Below are positions 1 through 9,233 of a stretch of 29,950 nt of DNA, in pieces. The notes beneath the pieces were generated by a model. It made no database searches and was not told the origin of the DNA. It worked only from the letters and a program-made list of their open reading frames with translations. A program made the position numbers and the translations under genes. Position 1 is the first letter of the stretch. Every line of letters starts with the position of its first letter. Source of the stretch: Candidatus Cloacimonadota bacterium (GTDB lineage: Bacteria > Cloacimonadota > Cloacimonadia > Cloacimonadales > Cloacimonadaceae); the NCBI GenBank assembly GCA_016875595.1, contig VGPI01000001.1, positions 1 through 29,950 on the forward strand. Reading direction: 5' to 3'.

Positions 1-2701
1 GGCGGGTGAGTGGGATCGCCTGTTCCAGTTGCTCGCGGTGGACTTCAAAGATCAGCTCATCATGCACCTGGAGGATCATTTTTATCCCGTCCATTCCGTC
101 GATCCGGCGATGGATATTGATCATGGCGATCTTGATCAGATCTGCGGCGGTACCCTGGATCGGCATATTGACGGCGATGCGTTCTGCCTCACTGCGCAGA
201 CGGCTATTCGAACTGGCAATGGCAGGCAGATAGAGACGCCTGCCGAAGAGGGTCTCGCTGTGGCGATGGATGCGGGCTTGGGCGATGCAATGATCGATAA
301 AACTGCGGATGCCGGGAATGCGCTGGAAGTAATTGGCAATGATCTGTTTTGCCTGGATCTGTGTGATGTCCAGTTCACGGGATAGTTTCACGGCGCCCAT
401 GCCGTACAGGATGCCGAAATTGATCACCTTTGCCTGTCGTCTTTCTTCGGGCGTGACTTGCTCCAGGGGCTTGCCGGCAATGTAGGCGGCGGTCTGACGA
501 TGAATATCGAGATCTTGGGCAAATGCCTCGAGCAGGACATGATCCCGGGACATCAAAGCCAGCAAACGCAATTCGATCTGGGAATAATCCGCTGCCAGGA
601 TGAGATGATCCGGATCGGAGGCGATGAAGGCACGGCGGATCTCTCTGCCGATATCGGTGCGGATGGGAATGTTCTGGAGGTTGGGATTGGAGGAGGAGAG
701 CCGTCCGGTGGAGGCGATGGTCTGATTGAAGGAGGAATGGATCCTGCCGGTGTGGGGATTGGTCATGCGGGGAAGAGCGGATACGTAGGTGCCTTCCAGC
801 TTGGTCAGCTGCCGGTATTCGATCAGGAGATCGGCGATGGGATGAACGTCGCTGAGTTCTTCCAGGACGACAATATCGGTGGACATGCCGGTCTTGGTTT
901 TTTTCCGGACGGGCAGTTTGAGGTTTTCAAAGAGCAGTTTTGCCAGTTGCTGCGGGGAATTGAGGTTCAGTTCATAGCCGGCGGTCTGAAAGATCCTGCC
1001 GGTCAATTCCTTGAGGCGGAGATTGATCTGATGGGAGATGGCGCTGAGGACGGCAGGATCGATGCGGACGCCGGTTTCCTCCATTCTTTGCAGGACGGGG
1101 ATGAGGGGCAGGTCAATATTGTCATAGACCGGGGCGAGCCCCTGAAAATCAAGCTTGCGACGATAGATCGGATATAGCCGCCATACCGCCCAGGCGTCCT
1201 CCGCCGAATAACGGCAGGCAGCTTGCACGTCCACCAGGTCGAAAGTGAGCTGGTTTTTGCCTTTGCCGATCAGGTCGCTGATCGGGATCATGGCGTGGCT
1301 GAGTTCCTTCTGGGCACAGTTATCCAGCGAGTATTGATTGGTGCCGGGGTCGAGGATGTAGGCGGCGAGCATGGTGTCAAAGATGGGATTGGTCAGGATC
1401 ATGCCGTTGCGCCGGAGGACGATGAGATCATACTTGAGGTTGTGACCGAGCAGCAATTTACCGGCAAGAGCAGCCATCATCCCGGGGCGGAGATCTGCCA
1501 GCGGGACATTATCCACCATACCATGCGCCAGCGGAATGTACCAGGCATGGGTATCGCTGGTGCAGAAAGAGATCCCGACCAGATGAGCAGTGACGGGATC
1601 GGTGCTGTCGGTCTCGGTATCAATGCTGATGATGGGGGCATTATGCAACTCGGTGATCAGGACATCAAGATGAGCAGCGCTGACCAAGCGCGCTTCGAAT
1701 GGAGCGCTATGCGCAGGGGCGGTATCCCTAAGCGCCCTTTCAGTTTGGATCGCATCGTTCTGACCATCAAGATCGAAGATATCGGCTTGGGTCTCGGGGG
1801 CATCATTTTGTCCCGGAGGGGTCGGTTCAGGAGAATGACCAAGGGCAGCGAGCATCTTATGGAGGCGCTGCCGGAGGGAGGGGATCTCATACTCGGTCAG
1901 GAGATCCATGGCTCCGGCGAGATAACTCCGGTTAAACTCTGGTGGGATCAGGATTTCTACCGGCACCTGACGGCAGATGCATGCCAGATCCTGGGAGAGA
2001 TAGGCATCCTCACGGTGCGTGATCAGTTTTTCCCTTACTTTATCAGGTAATTGACCGAGGTTGGCATAGATATTATCGAGGGTCTGATATTGCGAGAGGA
2101 GGTTTTCTGCGGTCTTGGGTCCGATGCCTTTGACGCCGGGGATATTGTCAGAGGCATCGCCGATCAGGGCAAGATAATCTATGAACTGCTCGGGCGTAAT
2201 ACCGTATTTGCGAATCACTTCCTGGCGATCGATGGTCATGTTCTTCATCGGGTCAAACAGCGTAACGGCTTCTTCCACGATCTGGGAATAATCCTTGTCA
2301 CCAGTAACGATGACGATGCGATGATCCCTTTTGTAACGCTCTGCCAGCGTGGCAAGGACGTCATCGGCTTCATAGCCCTCCATCGCCACTTCCGGCACCT
2401 GGATGAGACGGAAGAATTCCATCACCGGCTCCACCTGAGAGATCAGGTCATCCGGCATAGGGGGGCGGTTGGCTTTGTAGAGTGCGCTGCGTTCGTGACG
2501 GAAGGTGGGTTCCTTGCGATCAAAGGAAATGATGATGTGGCGGGGTTCGAGTTTGTCCAAAAAATGGAGAAAGGAATTGACCACCCCAAAGATGGCACTG
2601 GTGTTCTGCCCTTTGCTATTGATCAGCGGATTGCGGATAAAGGCGTAGTAGGCACGGTAGAGTAAGGCGGTGCCGTCAATCAGGTAGAGCGTTTTGTCCA
2701 T
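1..2701 (-). CDS. polA: DNA polymerase I (C-terminus cut by window edge)
   Basis: Repair and Okazaki-fragment polymerase. Reading the minus strand from ATG at 2699-2701 gives 900 codons without a stop, with roughly 20-30 residues missing at the left edge. All three modules are visible. The 5' nuclease has EADDVLATLA, VTGDKDYSQIV and GDASDNIPGVKGIGPKTA in about residues 1-290. The 3'-5' proofreading exonuclease is intact: DTETD (Exo I), GHNLKYD (Exo II) and YSAEDA (Exo III). The polymerase has motif A DYSQIELR near residue 703, the O-helix (RRQAKVINFGILYGMG) and motif C QVHDEL at about 878. Spacing matches the E. coli enzyme. The gene lies 43 nt downstream of the nitroreductase on the same strand, and no strong Shine-Dalgarno sequence precedes the ATG. 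Long plus-strand reading frames across this region are antisense shadows. Confidence is very high for identity; the true 3' end is outside the window. Confidence 0.97.
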   Translation of the reverse strand, partial: MDKTLYLIDGTALLYRAYYAFIRNPLINSKGQNTSAIFGVVNSFLHFLDKLEPRHIIISFDRKEPTFRHERSALYKANRPPMPDDLISQVEPVMEFFRLIQVPEVAMEGYEADDVLATLAERYKRDHRIVIVTGDKDYSQIVEEAVTLFDPMKNMTIDRQEVIRKYGITPEQFIDYLALIGDASDNIPGVKGIGPKTAENLLSQYQTLDNIYANLGQLPDKVREKLITHREDAYLSQDLACICRQVPVEILIPPEFNRSYLAGAMDLLTEYEIPSLRQRLHKMLAALGHSPEPTPPGQNDAPETQADIFDLDGQNDAIQTERALRDTAPAHSAPFEARLVSAAHLDVLITELHNAPIISIDTETDSTDPVTAHLVGISFCTSDTHAWYIPLAHGMVDNVPLADLRPGMMAALAGKLLLGHNLKYDLIVLRRNGMILTNPIFDTMLAAYILDPGTNQYSLDNCAQKELSHAMIPISDLIGKGKNQLTFDLVDVQAACRYSAEDAWAVWRLYPIYRRKLDFQGLAPVYDNIDLPLIPVLQRMEETGVRIDPAVLSAISHQINLRLKELTGRIFQTAGYELNLNSPQQLAKLLFENLKLPVRKKTKTGMSTDIVVLEELSDVHPIADLLIEYRQLTKLEGTYVSALPRMTNPHTGRIHSSFNQTIASTGRLSSSNPNLQNIPIRTDIGREIRRAFIASDPDHLILAADYSQIELRLLALMSRDHVLLEAFAQDLDIHRQTAAYIAGKPLEQVTPEERRQAKVINFGILYGMGAVKLSRELDITQIQAKQIIANYFQRIPGIRSFIDHCIAQARIHRHSETLFGRRLYLPAIASSNSRLRSEAERIAVNMPIQGTAADLIKIAMINIHRRIDGMDGIKMILQVHDELIFEVHREQLEQAIPLTR

Positions 2702-2718
2702 AATCTATTCTTCGCTTA

Positions 2719-2740
2719 GGGCGGTGAAGGAGACCGCCCC
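2719..2740 (-). repeat. REP-like hairpin between nitroreductase and polA
   Basis: On the minus strand the arm GGGGCGGT (2740-2733) and the arm ACCGCCC (2725-2719) enclose the loop CTCCTTC. There is no T tract after the stem, so it is not a standard intrinsic terminator. It closely matches the hairpins at 26566-26588, 28998-29020 and 29046-29068 in loop sequence and stem length. One base pair is exchanged on both sides (C-G in the others, G-C here), so pairing is kept. Confidence 0.6.
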
Positions 2741-2744
2741 GACG

Positions 2745-3638
2745 TTATTTTTTGCCGACCGTGGCGATGTAGATGACGAATTCCTCTTCGCCGTCCACGC
2801 CAATGACCGTGTTCATCTGTTCATCGAGGAAAGCGCCGATCATGCAGGCACCGCCTTTGATCGCCTCGGCAGCCAGATGCAGGTTTTGACCGATATGCCC
2901 GGCATCGAGATAGAGGTAGCGATAACTGCGCTGTCCGTAACGCCAGGCGGAACGGTAAGGGATCGCTGTCCAGATAAATACCACGGGTGCAGTGCGGAGC
3001 ATCTCCTGACGGAAACAGCCCTCATAAATGGCAGCGGCGATTTCCTCGCCTTTTGTGACAACGACGAGTTCATGGTTGATCGGGTGGTAATAGTACAGTC
3101 CCTTTTCCATGCCTTCAATGTTGTTTCCCAGAATAAAAGTCTCGAAAGGGTGACGAGCGCCGGCAGAGGGAACGTTGCGCAGGGTGATCTCCATCTTTTC
3201 GTTGCTGCGGTGATCGCGTACCCACTGCGTTGCCCAAAGCAGCCAGGACAACTCATCCGGAGAAATGGGAAGATCTGCATACTTACGCAAACTACGCCGC
3301 GTAGCAATGGCTTCCGCCAGGGTCAGGCGCGGCTTGATCACCTCACGCACATCGGGAAGGGCGATCACCTCGCCCTGGCGTGGTTTGACGGCGGCAGGGC
3401 GGTACAGGTCCTTTTCCTGATCGCTGGGCTCGGAATAGATATATCGGGTCAGGCGGACAAATTCAGCACCGATATACTCCGCCCGGGGTTGTTCATTCTC
3501 GATCTCCTGCAACAAGACCTTGAGATTGGCTTCATAGAAATCATACTCGTCAGCTGTGATCTCTGCTTCCTTGATGATCTGCTCACGGTCAAATCCGCGG
3601 TTCTTGTAGTACAGGTAACCAAATGTCTTGATATCCAT
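2745..3638 (-). CDS. SagB-type nitroreductase-family oxidoreductase
   Basis: A 297-residue protein of the FMN-dependent nitroreductase/SagB (ThcOx-like) superfamily. Visible family features are the RRSLRKYADLPISPDELSWLL segment typical of the N-terminal FMN-binding loop, SAGARHPFETFI, a GLYYYHP strand, and the C-terminal half LDAGHIGQNLHLAAEAI followed by GACMIGAF. The first 100 residues are an extra alpha-helical region with no recognised domain. The start at 3638 is chosen over an ATG 18 nt upstream because AAGGAGG sits six bases before it. SagB enzymes oxidise azolines in RiPP maturation, but stand-alone members like this one exist with unknown substrates, and no cyclodehydratase is present in the window. 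It is cotranscribed, most likely, with polA. Confidence 0.85.
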   Translation of the reverse strand: MDIKTFGYLYYKNRGFDREQIIKEAEITADEYDFYEANLKVLLQEIENEQPRAEYIGAEFVRLTRYIYSEPSDQEKDLYRPAAVKPRQGEVIALPDVREVIKPRLTLAEAIATRRSLRKYADLPISPDELSWLLWATQWVRDHRSNEKMEITLRNVPSAGARHPFETFILGNNIEGMEKGLYYYHPINHELVVVTKGEEIAAAIYEGCFRQEMLRTAPVVFIWTAIPYRSAWRYGQRSYRYLYLDAGHIGQNLHLAAEAIKGGACMIGAFLDEQMNTVIGVDGEEEFVIYIATVGKK

Positions 3639-3793
3639 GGGAGTACCTCCTTGCATCGGCTGAGTGCCATCCTCTCCGTCTGACTCAGCTTGTCAAATAT
3701 AAAAATCGCCGCGGGCAGTTTTCTGGGCATGCTACGGATATTTCTTGACTTAATCGCCGGATGGAGGACAGTGGCTTACCAAAGGAGCGAGAG
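3639..3793. promoter_or_regulatory. Divergent intergenic region, candidate promoters both ways
   Basis: This 155-nt gap separates the divergently oriented nitroreductase and lipoprotein genes, so it should hold both promoters. On the minus strand a perfect TTGACA occurs at about 3692-3697, but the element at 17-nt spacing (AGGATG) is a poor -10. On the plus strand TTGACT occurs at about 3745. No clear -10 accompanies it. The assignment rests mainly on gene orientation. Confidence 0.3.
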
Positions 3794-4420
3794 ATGAAGA
3801 ACAGACGAATCCTATATCTGCTGCTCATTATGGCAGTAGCGATCATTCTGGCCGCCTGTGAATCCGGTGGCAAGATCAGGGTGATCAACCGCACCGACTA
3901 TCCAATGTATGCCTCAGTGGACCGGGAACAAACGATCGTTATCCCGGGCGATAGTGAGCATGTCTTTGAGATCGATACCGATACGCAGACCTTTTATAGC
4001 GGGGAGGTAAAGAAGCAAGCATGGTTGAAACTCATAGGGGAAACATATACGATATTCGATCATTTTGAAGAGGTTTATGTCGATTCCACCCAAATCACGG
4101 TGAGGGCAGGGAAGACACTAAATGTCTTTCTCGATGCCAATCGTGCCAGCGTCAAGATATTGAATAGCAGCGATCTGAACATTGTAAGGGCAGAGATCTA
4201 CCAGGACTTTGGGGCTTATGATCAGGTGGTGGGATTGCTGGAGAATATCGCTCCGGGAGAAGAACGGTTCCTGCGGGTGAATTATGCCACGCCCACTTCT
4301 CAGTTCTTCTATCGGGTAAGGATCATGGACGAGAACAACCTCGTGTATAACTATGGAGGAAATCAGACCATACTGACCGTGGGACAGCAATTCCTGGTCG
4401 TCTTTACCAGCGGTAAATGA
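3794..4420 (+). CDS. Predicted lipoprotein, unknown function
   Basis: A 208-residue protein starting at the ATG at 3794, preceded by AAGGAG. An in-frame ATG 33 nt upstream is less likely because it would push the signal peptide inside. The N-terminus is a lipoprotein signal: MKNRR, a hydrophobic core, then the lipobox LAAC with Cys22. The mature part looks all-beta, with repeated short strand-like segments (IRVINRTDYPMYASV, ITVRAGKTLNVFLDANRASVKI) and no recognised catalytic motif. Its TGA overlaps the ATG of the radical SAM gene by four bases (ATGA), implying translational coupling and a shared role. I do not recognise the family. Confidence 0.8.
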   Translation: MKNRRILYLLLIMAVAIILAACESGGKIRVINRTDYPMYASVDREQTIVIPGDSEHVFEIDTDTQTFYSGEVKKQAWLKLIGETYTIFDHFEEVYVDSTQITVRAGKTLNVFLDANRASVKILNSSDLNIVRAEIYQDFGAYDQVVGLLENIAPGEERFLRVNYATPTSQFFYRVRIMDENNLVYNYGGNQTILTVGQQFLVVFTSGK

Positions 4421-5421
4421 AGCTCCGGCTGTTGTTTGACGTCGGCAGGGCTTATCCGACGCCATCTCGGCTAAAGGCGGCGGCGGGATCCTGGCTTGCC
4501 TATCGCCGGTCTTTGCTCCGGGGCAAGGCATGGCAACCCTTATATCCTCCGGTGTTGATGGTGGAACCGACTAATCTGTGCAATCTCCGCTGTCCCCTGT
4601 GTCCCAGCGGCAATGGTAACTTGAAGCGTCCACGGGGGATGATGGGCATGGCGCTTTTCCGACAATTGATCAATGAAGTGTATCGCCAGATCGGGATGCT
4701 CATCCTCTGGAATCAGGGTGAACCCTTTTTACATCCGGGGATCTGGCAGATGATCAATACTGCAGTGCAGCGTGATATGTACGTCCTCACCTCCACCAAT
4801 TTCAGTATGCCAATCGATCTGCAGCGCATTCTGGATAGCGGTCTTCATCATCTGATCGTGTCGATGGATGGGATATCTGGGGCTACATACGATCAATACC
4901 GGGTCAATGGCGATTTCGAGCTGGTGATGCGGAATATGCGTGATCTTGTCCAGCTGCGCGGACGCCGGCGTCATCCCTATGTCATCTGGCAGTTTATCGT
5001 GATGAAGCACAACGAGCATGAAGTGGCAGAGGTAAAACGCCTGGCAAAGGCGATCGGGGTTGACCGGCTGGAATTTAAGACCGCTCAGATATATCATCCT
5101 GAGGACATGCCCCGCTTTCTTCCGCAGGATGGCAGTTTTTCCCGCTATCATATAGAGAATGGGGAGTATCGGATCAAGGCAGAGCTTTTGAATCGCTGCC
5201 ATCGCTTATGGATGCAGCCGGTGGTGAATTGGGACGGTGAACTGGCGGTGTGTTGCTATGACAAAGACCTCTCGCTCCCGATTGGGAACGTCAGGGACAA
5301 GGGCTTTGGGGCTCTCTGGTTTGGAGATCGGATCAACGCCATCCGGCAACAGATCCTGAGCGACCGGAAGGTCTATCCGATATGCCGGAATTGCGGAGAA
5401 GGCATCAGCCGGCGGGTGTGA
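4417..5421 (+). CDS. Radical SAM/SPASM protein
   Basis: A 334-residue radical SAM enzyme. The cluster-binding motif CxxxCxxC is Cys55, Cys59 and Cys62 in EPTNLCNLRCPLCPSGNG, followed by the GEP-type motif (NQGEPFLHP) and a VSMDG strand. A C-terminal SPASM-type region holds further cysteines: NRCHRLW, LAVCCYDKD and a final ICRNCGEG, enough for at least one auxiliary Fe-S cluster. The N-terminal 45 residues are a basic extension. SPASM proteins modify peptides or proteins, or act in envelope sugar pathways. The tight overlap with an upstream lipoprotein gene favours a link to that product, but the substrate is not evident. A 6-bp GCCGGC hairpin spans the stop codon with no T tract after it. Confidence 0.88.
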   Translation: MKLRLLFDVGRAYPTPSRLKAAAGSWLAYRRSLLRGKAWQPLYPPVLMVEPTNLCNLRCPLCPSGNGNLKRPRGMMGMALFRQLINEVYRQIGMLILWNQGEPFLHPGIWQMINTAVQRDMYVLTSTNFSMPIDLQRILDSGLHHLIVSMDGISGATYDQYRVNGDFELVMRNMRDLVQLRGRRRHPYVIWQFIVMKHNEHEVAEVKRLAKAIGVDRLEFKTAQIYHPEDMPRFLPQDGSFSRYHIENGEYRIKAELLNRCHRLWMQPVVNWDGELAVCCYDKDLSLPIGNVRDKGFGALWFGDRINAIRQQILSDRKVYPICRNCGEGISRRV

Positions 5422-5458
5422 AGCCGGCGTTGTTCAGATCAAATCAGATCCGAGCGCA

Positions 5459-8356
5459 TCATGTCAGGCAGATAAAGGGACGCACCACTCCAGCCCGGAT
5501 GCGGGTATGAGGATCGATCAGGCAGTTCTCTCCGGTCTTAAACAGATCGATCATCCGCGGGGGCATTGCTTGTTCGCCAAAACCTCCAAGGATCAATAGC
5601 GTCAAGGGGATGCTTTCAAATCCGGTGTTGATCACGCCCGGCTCAAAACCCAGGTATGAGACCAGTTGCCCGGCGAGGATCATATAGATGATAACGCCGG
5701 TGGCTCCCGAGCCGGCTAAGGAACGAAGAAAACCAGTATCCGGTGCAAAGGTAAGCACAAGGACTTTGTCCTTCAGATCGGCATCGGTGAGTTCTTTCGG
5801 GCTCCTGATCACGGCAATCTCTCCATGGCTCACCTGTCCAAATCCGATCCGGGCAGTCAAACGCCTGCCGGAATAGCGGATACTGAGCCCTTCTTCGGGT
5901 TGCACCGCCGTCACGATCCCTCGCACATGTGCCTTAAATTCCATCGGTTTGTGCAGATAGGTAATGGTCAGGCGTCCGGTCTGTCGATCCAGATCGGTGA
6001 TCGTCCCGGTGATCGGTGCCATCACCAGTGCTGGTCTGTTGCTGTCTTTGTATCTCTCCAATCGCTTGGCGATCAGTTCATTTCGATAAACGAAATCGCC
6101 GACATTTTTAGTCAGGTAACGGGCTGCAAGCTTGGGTGGAACGCCTAAGCGTTCACCAAGATCGATGGTTGCGGGCTTGGCGGAATAATCCTGAATCTCG
6201 GACAAAACCACAATTCCGGATTGGGCGTTGACGAATTCGACCTTACCGTGGACAGGGGAAATCTGTTTTCGGGCATGGCGGAGGTTGGAAGGTAGTGCGA
6301 CCTCATCCGGAACCTGGGCATAAGCGGCGTTAAAATCAAGGACATCTCCCACCTTAACCTGAAGGGAACGCGCTATGACGGCGGGTTTGAGTTTCAAGGA
6401 CAACAGCGCATCCAGAATATACAGTCGGGGAGGATTAAAACGGTTCAGGGCAACCACGTCGTCGGGCTCGACCTGGTCACCGGCAGAGACGTTGACATCG
6501 CCCTTGTAGGGGAGCTTGATCTCCCTGATCCACTCGCTGGGGTGCAAATCATATTCATCGATCACATTGGTGATGGTGGGTGCAAGTGGATGGTCTCCCT
6601 CATAGAGCTGTATTTGCTGCTCTACTTTATCCCGGTGGGCGTAGGGTTTGATCCGTGTATCGATGATCAGAGGCAGGTCGGTGGTGAGATTTGAGCTCAG
6701 GGTCTCCTTGCCCAGCATTGCGCCGTTCAGCGCTTCCAGATTGATCTGCTGTGTGCCGGCATTCAGGTAGTAAAACTCATCGGGCATGATCTCCATTACC
6801 CTGGGCTCGCCATCCGGATCAATGGTCATTCGTAGCACCGCTTTCTGCTGTTTGGTCGAAAACAACGGAGAAATGTGCACAGCGAGTTTCTCCAGACAGG
6901 CGTTTGCCATCAGATGCTCAGCCCCAGACGGATCAACCGCACTCAATACACCGAGATGGGGACTGATAAAATGGCGATCCATCCAGATCTCGGTGATGCC
7001 CTTGGGCTGATAAGCATCGATCAGGATCATGATGGTTTGTTCTGGCTTTTGCGCATGGGCAAAGACGCCTCCGGCACCGATCAGCACATCCACATCACTG
7101 GGTGAAAAGCAGTATTTTCGCTCTTCCCGCGCATATTCAAAGATCACCTCAAACCTGTCGTTGTCGGATTTGCGCAGTTTATCCAGGAATCCTATCTTGG
7201 TTGTATTGTAGTGCATCTGGTAGTGCTGGATCAAAGCCATGGACAGCGCTTCCCGGGCAATGGCGTGTTCAATGCGGAAGTCATTCTCAGACCGGGGATT
7301 GGAGGTGGGATCAAGGGTTCTATTGGCGACATAGTTGCGTAGCATGTCCTCATTGATATGATCCGGTAGCCAGCGTATGACCGAATTGATCCCGCTTTCT
7401 CTCAAGACGTTCAAAGCACTGTAACTCATACCGAGATTGGCGCTTACGGTGCGATGGAAGTGGACATTGACATAGGAAAAGATGTCAGTGGTTGCGCCGC
7501 CGATATCGCAGGCAAAGATATTGCGGGATTGTTTGCCGGTAGCGATGGAGAGCGCTTTTTGTACTCCTGCGGGAGTAGGAATGATATTGGTCGAGACCAG
7601 TGGCTTCAAATACGTATAACCGGGGGCATGCTCCATCACGTTTTCCATAAATAGTTGCTGGATCATATCCTGCGTGGGCTGGAGATTTTCGTGATCCATC
7701 TCGGGACGCAGATTTGGCAGGATATGCAGGTCAAAGTCATCACTAATCAAACTCTCGATCAAAGGTGCGGCATCCCGGTTGCCGGCATAGATGGCGGGTA
7801 TCCTTCCAGCGGATGCAAACTTTGGTTCGGGAGCGGCGATTCGAACGATCTCTGCCAGCCGTAACACACCCGAGACCGCACCTCCGTCCGTTCCGCCACA
7901 AAGCAGGATCATATCCGGATGCAGATTGCGCATTGCCATCATCTGTTGCATCGCCTGTCGCTTATCATCAATGGCAAAGGTATCCAGGATAACGCCTCCA
8001 GCACCATAAGCGGCACGTCGCGCACTGCTGGCAGAATCAAACAGGGTAAGCCCGATCACGAGGATCTGCAATCCCCCTCCGGCGCTGCTTGTGGTGAGGT
8101 AAGTCACTTCCGGGGAGAGCGATAAGTCCGGCTCTACAGAGTTCTTATCACGCAATTGGATCCCGCTCTGGTTCTCCAATGCCTGGATCGCCCGGCAGAT
8201 ACCATATCTGACATCCGACACGGGTTTCTCGACCGTGGTGGGAGAATGGCTAAAGGCGACTATTGAGGAGGTGCCTTGCCGTCGGTCTAAAAGGATCGCT
8301 TTGGTGGTGGTGCTTCCGATGTCGGTGATTACAACATAAGGCGCTAAACTGTCCAT
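5459..8356 (-). CDS. MutL/GlmL-type B12-mutase reactivase with long C-terminal extension
   Basis: A 965-residue protein. The N-terminal half is an ASKHA-fold ATPase of the MutL/GlmL family: phosphate-1 loop TDIGSTTTKA (11-20), phosphate-2 loop DIGGATTDIF (284-293) and an adenosine-type GAGGVF motif (427-432). This family accompanies B12-dependent carbon-skeleton and amino mutases and is thought to exchange damaged cobalamin. Typical GlmL proteins end near residue 460. Here about 480 further residues follow, including two segments resembling small beta-barrel or swivelling domains (around IKLPYKGDVNVSAGDQV and MAPITGTITDLD) and a hydrophobic stretch (GVIIYMILAGQLVSYLGF) near the C-terminus. 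GGGAGATGCC precedes the ATG. It lies downstream of the GT2 gene on the same strand, about 18 kb from kamDE, the obvious candidate client. Function is inferred from the N-terminal half only. Confidence 0.82.
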   Translation of the reverse strand: MDSLAPYVVITDIGSTTTKAILLDRRQGTSSIVAFSHSPTTVEKPVSDVRYGICRAIQALENQSGIQLRDKNSVEPDLSLSPEVTYLTTSSAGGGLQILVIGLTLFDSASSARRAAYGAGGVILDTFAIDDKRQAMQQMMAMRNLHPDMILLCGGTDGGAVSGVLRLAEIVRIAAPEPKFASAGRIPAIYAGNRDAAPLIESLISDDFDLHILPNLRPEMDHENLQPTQDMIQQLFMENVMEHAPGYTYLKPLVSTNIIPTPAGVQKALSIATGKQSRNIFACDIGGATTDIFSYVNVHFHRTVSANLGMSYSALNVLRESGINSVIRWLPDHINEDMLRNYVANRTLDPTSNPRSENDFRIEHAIAREALSMALIQHYQMHYNTTKIGFLDKLRKSDNDRFEVIFEYAREERKYCFSPSDVDVLIGAGGVFAHAQKPEQTIMILIDAYQPKGITEIWMDRHFISPHLGVLSAVDPSGAEHLMANACLEKLAVHISPLFSTKQQKAVLRMTIDPDGEPRVMEIMPDEFYYLNAGTQQINLEALNGAMLGKETLSSNLTTDLPLIIDTRIKPYAHRDKVEQQIQLYEGDHPLAPTITNVIDEYDLHPSEWIREIKLPYKGDVNVSAGDQVEPDDVVALNRFNPPRLYILDALLSLKLKPAVIARSLQVKVGDVLDFNAAYAQVPDEVALPSNLRHARKQISPVHGKVEFVNAQSGIVVLSEIQDYSAKPATIDLGERLGVPPKLAARYLTKNVGDFVYRNELIAKRLERYKDSNRPALVMAPITGTITDLDRQTGRLTITYLHKPMEFKAHVRGIVTAVQPEEGLSIRYSGRRLTARIGFGQVSHGEIAVIRSPKELTDADLKDKVLVLTFAPDTGFLRSLAGSGATGVIIYMILAGQLVSYLGFEPGVINTGFESIPLTLLILGGFGEQAMPPRMIDLFKTGENCLIDPHTRIRAGVVRPFICLT

Positions 8357-8468
8357 GGCATCTCCCTAAATACGATTCGCTGATCGGATGATAACCTCGT
8401 GACCACGACAACATCGATCGTCCAAGAAGAGAATTGCCCGATGATAAATCTCACTACTGATCTGCCGG

Positions 8469-9182
8469 TCAGAGCAAGCGTAGAAGCTTCATAATCTGCA
8501 GACGCCAGACCATCCAGGCAGCTTCCCAGGCGATCCGGCGTGACATTTTGGATACGCCGTTGATTCTTTCGGTAAAGATGATGGGGATCTCTTTGATGCT
8601 AAAACCCTTGACCCAGGCACGGAAGTTTATCTCCACCTGAAAAGCATAGCCATCGGAGAGGATCTTCTCCAGTTCAATGGTTTCCAATACCTTGCGGTTG
8701 AAACACTTGAACCCACCCGTGGGATCCTTGACCGGCATCTTGGTGATCACTCTCACGTACTTAGAGGCAAAGTAGCTGAGCAGAAGACGGCGGATCGGCC
8801 AGTTGACGATATTCACACCGTTGCAATAGCGAGAACCGATCACCAGGTCATATTTCTGTGCCGCTTCGATCAGGCGCGGGACATCCAGAGGATTGTGAGA
8901 GAAATCGGCATCCATCTCCATTATGTACTGGAAATCCTGAGCCAGGGCGTACTTAAATCCAGTCACATAGGCAGAGCCAAGACCCATTTTGCCAGGCCGG
9001 CGGATAAGATGGATGCGCGGTTCATTGTCCTGTAGCCGGTGCACGATATCACCCGTCAGATCAGGTGAGCCATCGTCCACCACCAGGACCTCGATCTCCG
9101 GCGACAGCCCCAGCAGGATGTTCAGCAACCGTTCGATGTTGTCCTTTTCATTGTAGGTCGGGATAATGATCAGCGTCTTCAT
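8469..9182 (-). CDS. Polyprenyl-phosphate mannosyltransferase-like GT2 glycosyltransferase
   Basis: A 237-residue family 2 glycosyltransferase of the dolichol-phosphate mannose synthase (DPM1-like) type. It should transfer a sugar from an NDP-sugar to a polyprenyl phosphate at the inner membrane face. Visible motifs are IIPTYNEKDNI at the start, VVDDGSPD, the metal-binding DAD in MEMDADFSHNP, and the DPTGGFKCFNRK segment typical of DPM1 homologues, followed by the VEINFRAW and IPIIFTER region. There is no C-terminal GtrA-like membrane domain, so this is the short soluble form. The ATG at 9182 is preferred because GGAG lies six bases upstream; a second ATG 12 nt earlier has no such site. It is probably cotranscribed with the hexapeptide transferase upstream of it. 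Confidence 0.9.
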   Translation of the reverse strand: MKTLIIIPTYNEKDNIERLLNILLGLSPEIEVLVVDDGSPDLTGDIVHRLQDNEPRIHLIRRPGKMGLGSAYVTGFKYALAQDFQYIMEMDADFSHNPLDVPRLIEAAQKYDLVIGSRYCNGVNIVNWPIRRLLLSYFASKYVRVITKMPVKDPTGGFKCFNRKVLETIELEKILSDGYAFQVEINFRAWVKGFSIKEIPIIFTERINGVSKMSRRIAWEAAWMVWRLQIMKLLRLL

Positions 9183-9233
9183 AAATTGCTCCATACCTGA
9201 ATAATAATCCGCATTGCCCGTATGTGCAAACTT

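Noticed and set aside
29..2665. Several long plus-strand open frames (up to 275 codons)
   Set aside because: They are antisense to an intact polA frame carrying every family motif, lack Shine-Dalgarno sites, and encode glycine- and aspartate-rich sequence typical of shadow frames.
2745..3638. SagB as part of an azoline RiPP cluster
   Set aside because: No YcaO, E1-like or precursor peptide gene is adjacent; the neighbours are polA and a divergent lipoprotein gene.
5408..5428. GCCGGC/GCCGGC hairpin at the end of the radical SAM gene
   Set aside because: The stem is only six bases, overlaps the stop codon and is not followed by a T tract, so I do not call it a terminator.
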